Of a stretch of DNA of 8,826 nucleotides, positions 1-5,579 are shown piece after piece. Position 1 is the first letter of the stretch. Each line of letters begins with the position of its first letter. This stretch comes from CAZWUL01 sp964636625. GTDB taxonomy: Bacteria; Atribacterota; Phoenicimicrobiia; Phoenicimicrobiales; Stramentimicrobiaceae. The translations under genes were made by a program, and so were the position numbers. Under the pieces are notes generated by a model. That model ran no database searches. It was given only the letters and a program-made list of their open reading frames with translations, and had not been told where the DNA came from. The stretch is from contig CAZWUL010000040.1 of assembly GCA_964636625.1 (NCBI GenBank), positions 1 through 8,826 on the forward strand, given 5' to 3'.

Positions 1-1434
1 AGAGACCGCTGTCCTTTTGCTACAGATTTGTGCCGGCAAACTCCTGTTAATAAAGAAATTTCTCCCGGACATGAAGTCGCCTGCCATTATTTGGATAGAG
101 TCGAAGAATTCAGAAAAAAGGCAAAAATTCCTTCTACCTGGGGGCAAAAAGGCGGAAAAGTTTTGCTCTCAACCAGAGAAAGACCTGCTGTCCTGCAGGT
201 TGATAAAATAAAAAAAGTTTTTAACTTAAAATCTGAAAAACTGTTTTCAAGGAAACAAAGATTATTAAAAGCTGTAGATGGAGTAACTTTTAATGTCAGG
301 AAAAATGAAATCCTGGGTTTAGCCGGGGAAAGCGGTTCTGGCAAATCAACACTTGGTGAGTTAATAGCAAGGCTGCAAAATTCAACTTCCGGTAAAATAT
401 TATACCTTGGCAATAATATTGCAGAGTTAAAGAAAAAAGAATTAAAGAAGTTTAGAAAAAAACTGCAGGTTGTTTTTCAGGACCCCTACGAAACACTTAA
501 TCCTCGCTTTACTGTTCTGCAAACAGTTATAGAACCTCTGACGATTCATAATATCGGGGAAGATTTCTTTGAGAGAGTTGAAAAAGCAAAGATGGCCTTA
601 ATTCGTTCAGAATTGACTCCTCCAGAGCAGTACCTGGAACGCTTCCCTCATCAACTTTCCGGGGGGCAAAGACAAAGAGTAGCATTAGCCAGGGCAATTA
701 TCCTGGAACCTGAGTTCATAATCGCTGATGAACCAGTCTCCATGCTGGATGTTTCTGTTAGAGCAGGTATTCTTAATTTATTGAGAAAACTGCGTGATGA
801 ATTGGGAGTTTCGGTTATTTATATATCACATGACCTGGCCACAATTCGGTATATTTGTGATAGAACAGCAATTTTATACCTGGGAAGAATTATGGAAATC
901 GGTGACACAGAATCAGTCATTACCAACCCCAGTCACCCCTATACCCAGATGTTGTTGTCTGCAGTGCCAATCCCTGATCCTACAAAAAAACGCGAAAGAG
1001 TTGACCCGCGGGGAGAAATACCTGATCCAATTGAGCTTCCCAATGGCTGCCGCTTTCACACCAGATGTGTTCATGCCACTCCAGAATGCGGATTTGAAGG
1101 CAGGGATGTACAACATATAATTGTTCTAGCTCAAAATCATCCTGATTATCCAGATATTCATACTCCACTAAAGCAAATTAAAAAAATAGAAATCAGTGGC
1201 CATGATATTAAAATAACAATTTCCAATGAGAACAGCAATGGAGATGAGCTGGACAATGAGATAAAAAATCTTATGAATGAATGGAACCAGTCCTTTCCTA
1301 AAGCCGTTACAGGCTGGTCCTGGCATGAGAATATACTTACTATCTCTTTTGGCAAAAAGAGTGAGCCTGAACTAAGGTTAGCCCCGGGGAAACAGCAAGT
1401 TGCCTGTGTACTTTATGACAGCATTAACGAATAA
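1..1434 (+). CDS. Oligopeptide/dipeptide-type ABC transporter ATP-binding protein, apparent tandem OppD-OppF fusion, 5' partial
   Basis: This is the cytoplasmic ATPase of a peptide- or oligosaccharide-type (Opp/Dpp family) ABC importer. The frame is open from base 1. Its first ~28 codons (1-84) read as the end of an OppD-like unit: a Cys-Pro-Phe-Ala-Thr-Asp-x-Cys motif at 10-33, then Ser-Pro-Gly-His and Val-Ala-Cys-His at 76-87. No stop separates this from a full second ATPase unit. That unit has Walker A GESGSGKST (325-351), a Q-loop in VVFQD (469-483), signature LSGGQ (655-669), Walker B IIADEP (718-735) and the switch histidine (829-831). The C-terminal oligo_HPY cysteine motif is split: CRFHTRC at 1048-1068 and a third Cys at 1087, then about 100 extra residues before the closing VACVLY (1399-1416). 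The tail looks like a small beta-alpha-beta domain. No ATG occurs in the first ~185 codons, which supports fusion over an independent start. The family is certain; the substrate is unknown. Confidence 0.93.
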   Translation, partial: RDRCPFATDLCRQTPVNKEISPGHEVACHYLDRVEEFRKKAKIPSTWGQKGGKVLLSTRERPAVLQVDKIKKVFNLKSEKLFSRKQRLLKAVDGVTFNVRKNEILGLAGESGSGKSTLGELIARLQNSTSGKILYLGNNIAELKKKELKKFRKKLQVVFQDPYETLNPRFTVLQTVIEPLTIHNIGEDFFERVEKAKMALIRSELTPPEQYLERFPHQLSGGQRQRVALARAIILEPEFIIADEPVSMLDVSVRAGILNLLRKLRDELGVSVIYISHDLATIRYICDRTAILYLGRIMEIGDTESVITNPSHPYTQMLLSAVPIPDPTKKRERVDPRGEIPDPIELPNGCRFHTRCVHATPECGFEGRDVQHIIVLAQNHPDYPDIHTPLKQIKKIEISGHDIKITISNENSNGDELDNEIKNLMNEWNQSFPKAVTGWSWHENILTISFGKKSEPELRLAPGKQQVACVLYDSINE

Positions 1435-1637
1435 AAAGTTATTTTCTCTTTCCTTCTATTATTTTATTTTTTTTGCTTATAATTTACTACTCGTTGGTAT
1501 TTGTACTCAATACGCAATCCGTACGACCCAATACTTATTTTAACTTTATATTCAGCAAATCATCTATTTCCAGGATTCCATTGGTATCCTTTCACTCTTG
1601 GTCTAAAAACCGTAAACTGAAAACTGATAGCTTTCTT
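1435..1637. other. Convergent intergenic gap, no gene seen
   Basis: This gap lies between the stops of the plus-strand ABC gene and the minus-strand purC, so it should contain the ends of both transcripts. The first 45 bases are pyrimidine-rich with a run of eight T, but I see no G/C-rich stem before it, so no intrinsic terminator can be called. The remainder holds short quasi-repeats (CAATAC at 1508-1513 and 1529-1534; a tandem AAACTGA pair at 1614-1627) and no credible coding frame. Confidence 0.7.
1614..1627. repeat. Tandem 7-bp direct repeat (AAACTGA x2)
   Basis: Two exact, adjacent copies of AAACTGA lie about 10 bases beyond the purC stop codon. Two copies are too few to call a functional repeat. 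They may belong to degenerate intergenic simple-sequence DNA together with the CAATAC pair upstream. No function is inferred. Confidence 0.35.
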
Positions 1638-2324
1638 TTATTCTTCCAGCATTAATCTTTCTAATTCCAGAGGTTTGACATATTCTCCATCCCTGTACGC
1701 TCTCATATTACCGCCGGAAATCTCATCAATTAGAATTATCTGCCTGCTATCTTTCAATCTGCCAAATTCCAGCTTGATATCATATAATTCAATACCTTTT
1801 TCAGCAAGTACTTCTTTTATAATATTACATATATTTTTGGTTAGATTCTTTAAGGTCTGATATTCTTCTTTGGAGAGAATCCCCAGCATATCCAGGGCAT
1901 CATCAGTGATTAAGGGATCATTTCGCTCATCATCTTTCAGGGTAACTTCTACCAGGGCATCCAGGAACTGGCCTTCTTTTGCATACAAACCATAACGACG
2001 CAAAAAACTTCCTACAGCCCTGTACCGGCAAATAATCTCTAAGCCTTTCCCAAATGCTTCTGCCGGCTTTACGGTCATAGTAGCATTATCAATATCAGAA
2101 TCTATATAATGAGTTGGTATATCTCTTTCCTGGAGCTTCTCAAAAAACAGCTTTGTCAATCGCAAACCTGCCCTGCCCGCTCCCTCCATTGTCAAGCCGA
2201 CAGTATTAGAGCCCGGGTCAAAAACCCCATTTTCCCCTGTTACATCATCTTTGAACTGTAACAGATAGTTTCCATCTTCCAGTGCATAAACATCTTTTGT
2301 CTTTCCCTGATAAACAAGTTTCAT
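1638..2324 (-). CDS. purC: Phosphoribosylaminoimidazole-succinocarboxamide synthase (SAICAR synthetase)
   Basis: PurC joins CAIR and L-aspartate with ATP to give SAICAR in de novo purine synthesis, in the cytoplasm. From the start chosen here the protein has 228 residues, near the usual bacterial size. The N-terminal ATP-binding motif GKTKDVY is at 7-13, CRYRAVGS at 99-106, YDIKLEFGR at 181-189 and LIDEISGGNMRAYRDG at 198-213. The GENGVFDPGSN and MEGAGRAGLRLT segments resemble the clostridial-type branch rather than E. coli PurC; this is from memory, not alignment. A longer start at 2348 adds eight residues but has no good SD in front, whereas ATG 2324 has AGGGAAGG eight bases upstream and gives the typical MKLVYQGKTK beginning. 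No other pur gene is adjacent, and a ~125-base gap separates it from the E1 beta gene, so it is probably transcribed separately or only loosely coupled. Confidence 0.96.
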   Translation of the reverse strand: MKLVYQGKTKDVYALEDGNYLLQFKDDVTGENGVFDPGSNTVGLTMEGAGRAGLRLTKLFFEKLQERDIPTHYIDSDIDNATMTVKPAEAFGKGLEIICRYRAVGSFLRRYGLYAKEGQFLDALVEVTLKDDERNDPLITDDALDMLGILSKEEYQTLKNLTKNICNIIKEVLAEKGIELYDIKLEFGRLKDSRQIILIDEISGGNMRAYRDGEYVKPLELERLMLEE

Positions 2325-2332
2325 CTTAAAAA

Positions 2333-2340
2333 CCTTCCCT
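2333..2340 (-). promoter_or_regulatory. purC ribosome binding site that decides the start
   Basis: The minus strand reads AGGGAAGG, followed by an 8-base spacer and the ATG at 2324. This SD lies inside the longer reading frame that starts at 2348, so it favours the shorter PurC. Confidence 0.7.
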
Positions 2341-2448
2341 GTATTCATAATTTTAAAACTATTCTATATTAATATCTCTATTAGGGCAAACTTGTTTTGA
2401 TATATTTTAAAAAAATAAAATAATTTTCTTTCAAATTTTTATTATCTA

Positions 2449-3438
2449 TTATTTGTATGTTTGTTTAGAAAAAATATTCATAATTTCCTTTTTTATTTTT
2501 TCTTTAGTAGGAATAACTTCTCTTTCCAATGATTCACTGAAAGGAATCGGGGTATCCAGAGAACCTATCCTTTTTGGGGGGCATTTGATACATCTGAAAG
2601 TATCTTCTTTTTCAGTGACTGCAGAAATTATCTCTGCATGTATTCCTCCGGTTACCGGAGACTCATCTACTACCAGTAACCTCCCGGTTTTTTTTACAGA
2701 ATTAATAATTGTTTCTTTATCTAAAGGTCTTAAAGTCCGCGGGTCTATCACTTCTATGTCTACTCTATTTTTTAATTCTTCGGCTACATTCAGACAGTGG
2801 GCAACCATCCAGGAAGTAGCAACTACTGTAATATCATTTCCTTCTCTTTTTATGGAAGCTTTGCCAAGAGGCAGTAAATACTCTTCTTCGGGAACTTCAC
2901 ATTCCTTAAAATAAAGCTGCTTATGCTCAAAAAATAAAACCGGATTGTTATCACGAATCGCACTTTTCAGTAATCCTTTTGCATCATTAGCATCAGAAGG
3001 AGTTACTATTTTTATACCGGGAATATTTATAAACATTGAGTGGACTGTCTGAGAATGTTGGGCTCCACCACCAAACCAGCGTGAACCTTCAGGTGTTCTT
3101 ATTACCATAGGTACTGACCATTCACCGTTTGATAGATAGCTTATCTTGGCTGCCTGGTTTAAAATTTGATCCATTCCAACCATAATAAAATCAGCAAACA
3201 TAATTTCTACTACCGGTCTCATACCTCTCATTGCCGCACCTACAGCTGTACCTATAATTGCACCTTCTGATATAGGAGTGTTCCTTATCCGTTCCTTGCC
3301 AAACTTGTCTACCAGTCCTTTATTCACTCCAAACCCATATCTTGTTATATCTTCACCGTAAGCTATTACATTTTCATCTCTATACATTTCTTCATACAAA
3401 GCTTTTTTTAGAGCTTCCAGGTAGGTACATTTACTCAT
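2449..3438 (-). CDS. Thiamine-diphosphate-dependent dehydrogenase E1 component, beta subunit (pyruvate/acetoin/2-oxoacid type)
   Basis: This is the beta subunit of an alpha2beta2 E1 enzyme. Such enzymes decarboxylate a 2-oxo acid, or cleave acetoin, and pass the acyl group to the lipoyl group of an E2 partner. The 329-residue length matches the family. Visible motifs are YGEDI at 27-31, PISEG at 56-60 with the conserved Glu58 that activates thiamine diphosphate, FADFIMVGMDQILNQAAK at 81-98, the GGGAQHSQ loop at 123-130, DPRTLRPLD at 232-240, and the C-terminal RIGSLDTPIPFSESLER segment at 290-306. The frame extends upstream to 3495, but that lies inside the alpha gene. ATG 3438 has AGGAGG nine bases before it and gives the usual beginning. 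It overlaps the alpha gene by 8 bases (ATGAGTAA), implying translational coupling. Motifs do not separate pyruvate from acetoin or other substrates. No E2 or E3 gene follows; purC is next. Confidence 0.93.
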   Translation of the reverse strand: MSKCTYLEALKKALYEEMYRDENVIAYGEDITRYGFGVNKGLVDKFGKERIRNTPISEGAIIGTAVGAAMRGMRPVVEIMFADFIMVGMDQILNQAAKISYLSNGEWSVPMVIRTPEGSRWFGGGAQHSQTVHSMFINIPGIKIVTPSDANDAKGLLKSAIRDNNPVLFFEHKQLYFKECEVPEEEYLLPLGKASIKREGNDITVVATSWMVAHCLNVAEELKNRVDIEVIDPRTLRPLDKETIINSVKKTGRLLVVDESPVTGGIHAEIISAVTEKEDTFRCIKCPPKRIGSLDTPIPFSESLEREVIPTKEKIKKEIMNIFSKQTYK

Positions 3439-4405
3439 TAGCCTTTTCCTCCTGGTAGACATATTCAGAAACTGTATCAGCTGTCGGAAAATCACTATTT
3501 AGAGCAAAATTTACTGCTTTATTGATTTCTTTCTGTGCTTCTACTTCTATTTTTTTTATTTCTTTCAAATTTATTATTTTCTTTTCAATAAGCTCTTTTT
3601 TATATTTTTTTATTGGGTCATGAAGTTCCTTCCATTCATCCTGCTCTCCTTCAGGCCTGTAGACGCCAAGATCTCCTGCAGAATGTCCTCTTAAACGATA
3701 CACTAAAAATTCAATCAGGACAGGTCCCCATCCATTTCGAGCTTTCTCTACTGCCTGTTTTGTTTTTTTGTAAACCTTGATTACATCAGTTCCATCAATA
3801 GTAAACCCGGGCATACCATAAGCAGCAGCACGTTCAGAAATTCTTTTTATCTTTTGATGTTCTTCCTTTTTGGTAGCAGCCCCATAATGGTTGTTTTCAC
3901 AAATATAAATTATTGGTAAGTTCCATATGGCCGCCATATTTAATGATTCATGGAAAAAGCCAATATTAGTTGCCCCGTCTCCAAAAAAACTTACTGTAAC
4001 TGCCTTGTCCTCCTTAATCTGGCTTGCCAAAGCTGAGCCGGTAGCCACACAGATATTTCCACCAACTACTCCACTGGCAACCGCCATTCCTCTTTTTTTA
4101 TCCGAAAGATACATACTTCCGCTTCGGCCCTTGTTGGTACCAGTAACTTTTCCATAGCATTCAGAAATTATACTTATGGGTGAGGTACCACGTGCTAAAA
4201 AATGACCATGATTTCTGTGATTGGAAAAGATAATATCTTTTTCAGAAAGAGCCTCCATTACTCCTGTTGCTATGGCTTCTTGTCCATGATAGGTATGAAG
4301 GTGGCCGTTTAGTCTACCTTCTCTAAATAATTTTTCAAGTATATCTTCTAATGTACGAATTCTACTCATTGTCTTAAACATTCTTATTTCTTGTTCGTAA
4401 TCCAT
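3431..4405 (-). CDS. Thiamine-diphosphate-dependent dehydrogenase E1 component, alpha subunit (pyruvate/acetoin/2-oxoacid type)
   Basis: This is the alpha partner of the E1 beta gene and carries most of the thiamine-diphosphate site. From ATG 4405 it has 324 residues, a normal length. HRNHG (63-67) is the typical early active-site motif, followed by GRSGSMYL (94-101). The cofactor-binding signature runs from GDG (142-144) through FHESLNMAAIWNLP to ENN (170-172). The YRLRGHSAGD loop (236-245) carries the conserved His that contacts the cofactor. The last third is rich in Lys and Glu. An in-frame ATG at 4414 is an alternative, but an AAGGG SD lies only 2 bases from it and 11 bases from 4405, so 4405 is preferred with modest confidence. 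It is the first gene of a two-gene unit with E1 beta, after a ~460-base AT-rich gap following araD. The fold is clear; pyruvate, branched-chain oxo acid and acetoin remain possible substrates. Confidence 0.93.
   Translation of the reverse strand: MDYEQEIRMFKTMSRIRTLEDILEKLFREGRLNGHLHTYHGQEAIATGVMEALSEKDIIFSNHRNHGHFLARGTSPISIISECYGKVTGTNKGRSGSMYLSDKKRGMAVASGVVGGNICVATGSALASQIKEDKAVTVSFFGDGATNIGFFHESLNMAAIWNLPIIYICENNHYGAATKKEEHQKIKRISERAAAYGMPGFTIDGTDVIKVYKKTKQAVEKARNGWGPVLIEFLVYRLRGHSAGDLGVYRPEGEQDEWKELHDPIKKYKKELIEKKIINLKEIKKIEVEAQKEINKAVNFALNSDFPTADTVSEYVYQEEKANE
3448..3453 (-). promoter_or_regulatory. Strong SD for the E1 beta gene inside the alpha coding sequence
   Basis: The minus strand carries a perfect AGGAGG with a 9-base spacer to the ATG at 3438. 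It sits in the last codons of the E1 alpha gene and fixes the beta start. Together with the 8-base overlap it suggests balanced production of the two subunits. Confidence 0.85.
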
Positions 4406-4532
4406 GCTACACATATCCCTTTTTATATATTTATTTTTATCCCTTTAAAGTTTGCGCTCTTTGCTGTGTAATTTTAACAAAAATATTTATCTTTATTTTA
4501 TTTTATAAATGCACTCCAGGCCACTTTAAAAA

Positions 4533-4561
4533 ATTATATAATTATCTGAAAATTGTTATAA
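4533..4561 (-). promoter_or_regulatory. Possible sigma-70-type promoter for the E1 alpha/beta genes
   Basis: The minus strand has a perfect -10 hexamer TATAAT at 4538-4533, with TTATAA (four of six bases of TTGACA) at 4561-4556 and 17 bases between them. It would leave a leader of about 120 bases before the E1 alpha start. In DNA this rich in A and T such matches arise by chance, so this is tentative. Confidence 0.25.
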
Positions 4562-4702
4562 TTGTTATTTTCTTGGTATTTTATATGTTTTATACTTAAA
4601 ATGCCATAAATGTTCTATAGATTTATTTGCCTATTATTATTTTTAAATAATGAAAGAATTTTTATAACAAATTGCTTGATTATTAAGTATAACTTACCTT
4701 TT

Positions 4703-4724
4703 TACTTATAATATGCTTATAGTA
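4703..4724. repeat. Imperfect inverted repeat, possible operator
   Basis: The arms TACTTATAA (4703-4711) and TTATAGTA (4717-4724) pair with one bulged base around a 5-base loop. It lies about 145 bases from the araD stop and about 300 bases upstream of the E1 alpha start. It is entirely weak-pairing and unlike a terminator. It could be a regulator site or a chance product of base composition. Confidence 0.2.
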
Positions 4725-4868
4725 CAATTATCACACTGAAATTAATATACATTTTACAATAATTTCTGTCAATATGTTGTTTTGAAGAAGATACCTGTTT
4801 TCTTTTTTATTAGAAGAACAAAGAGCAGCATTATGAATTATTTTTTCCTGGTCTATCTTTCTGTATTG

Positions 4869-5567
4869 TCATTTTTTATTTTTTTGTCCATAATATGCGT
4901 TTTTACCGTGTTTTCTAAAAAAGTGCTTATCAAGGAGATAATAGGGACAACCATTATTAAGTGGGTTTAGGAGCATGGTATTAAATGCTATTTTTGCCAC
5001 CTCTTCCAGCACTACACTATTGCTTACAGCTTCTTCGGGATTTTTCCCCCAGGTAAATGGTCCATGCCCGGCTACTAATACAGCCGGGCAGCAATTGTAA
5101 TCTTTGTTTCTAAATCTTTCTACAATGACCTTTCCGGTATTTTCTTCGTATTTATTTTTGACTTCATCAATTGTCATAATCCTGGTGCATGGTATCTCCT
5201 GGTAAAAATAATCAGCATGGGTAGTTCCATAGCAGGGTATATCCAAACATGCCTGCGCCCAGCTTGAGGCATAGGTTGAATGAGTATGTACTATACCGCC
5301 AATATCTTTAAAACTGTTATATAATACCAGGTGTGTTGCTGTATCAGATGAGGGATTTAATTTACCTTCTATAATATTTCCTTTTATATCAACAACAACC
5401 ATTTTATCAGCAGTCAATTCTTCATATGTTACCCCACTTGGTTTAATAATAACCAGGTCATCTGGACGACTTATACCACTGACATTACCCCAGGTATAGA
5501 TAACCAGGTCTTTTTTTACTAACTCTAAGTTAGCATTTAGAACTTCTTCTTTTAGTTGCTCCAGCAT
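4869..5567 (-). CDS. araD: L-ribulose-5-phosphate 4-epimerase
   Basis: AraD converts L-ribulose-5-phosphate to D-xylulose-5-phosphate, the last step of L-arabinose breakdown, as a zinc enzyme of the class II aldolase/epimerase family. Its 232 residues nearly match the 231 of E. coli AraD. Residues corresponding to the known E. coli metal site are present: Asp75 in PSSDT, His94 and His96 in VHTHS, and His168 in AGHGPFTWG. The acid/base pair is also there: Asp119 in THADYF and Tyr226 in the C-terminal AYYGQ. The related UlaF and SgbE epimerases share these motifs, but the araA-araB context settles the assignment. Start ATG 5567 has a GAGGA SD that overlaps the araB stop codon, and the gap to araB is only 10 bases, so the two are cotranscribed and probably coupled. 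Four lysines among the last five residues, after YYGQ, are a small addition to the E. coli end. Confidence 0.96.
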   Translation of the reverse strand: MLEQLKEEVLNANLELVKKDLVIYTWGNVSGISRPDDLVIIKPSGVTYEELTADKMVVVDIKGNIIEGKLNPSSDTATHLVLYNSFKDIGGIVHTHSTYASSWAQACLDIPCYGTTHADYFYQEIPCTRIMTIDEVKNKYEENTGKVIVERFRNKDYNCCPAVLVAGHGPFTWGKNPEEAVSNSVVLEEVAKIAFNTMLLNPLNNGCPYYLLDKHFFRKHGKNAYYGQKNKK

Positions 5568-5574
5568 TTTTTTG

Positions 5575-5579
5575 TCCTC
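5575..5579 (-). promoter_or_regulatory. araD ribosome binding site overlapping the araB stop codon
   Basis: The minus strand reads TGAGGACAAAAAAATG. The TGA ends araB, GAGGA is the SD, and seven bases follow before the araD ATG. The sharing of bases suggests that ribosomes finishing araB reinitiate at araD. Confidence 0.8.

Larger units (their letters stand above)
4406..4868. other. Long AT-rich intergenic region between araD and the E1 alpha gene
   Basis: These 463 bases separate two minus-strand transcription units and hold no convincing gene. The araD end shows no G/C-rich stem followed by T's, so no terminator is called. On the minus strand there is a possible promoter (4533-4561), an A/T hairpin (4703-4724) and two copies of AAAGGGATA (4438-4446 and 4414-4422, 24 bases apart). 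The second copy supplies the SD-like GGG of the E1 alpha gene. The size suggests E1 is expressed from its own promoter and not by read-through from arabinose genes. Confidence 0.6.

Noticed and set aside
163..1434. OppF-like ATPase as a separate gene starting at TTG 163
   Set aside because: The frame is uninterrupted from the left edge, so the upstream unit must read into it. The SD-like GGCGG is weak and the start is TTG. Internal re-initiation cannot be excluded but is not the simplest reading.
1435..1480. T-rich stretch after the ABC stop as an intrinsic terminator
   Set aside because: The only stem preceding the T's is a five-pair A/T hairpin, too weak to be credible.
1573..1589. Possible hairpin GGATTCCATTGGTATCC as a terminator between the convergent genes
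   Set aside because: The stem has a central T-T mismatch and a 3-base loop, and is not followed by a T run on either strand.
1473..1655. Plus-strand frame of 60 codons in the ABC-purC gap
   Set aside because: There is no SD, the composition resembles random A/T-rich translation, no family is recognisable, and its end overlaps purC in antisense.
4782..4970. Plus-strand frame of 62 codons coding a hydrophobic, membrane-like peptide
   Set aside because: It starts with TTG and no SD, and its second half is antisense to the conserved C-terminus of araD. A/T-rich DNA read in this frame gives Phe/Ile/Leu-rich peptides by composition alone. The inner ATG at 4833 has only a weak AAGAG upstream.
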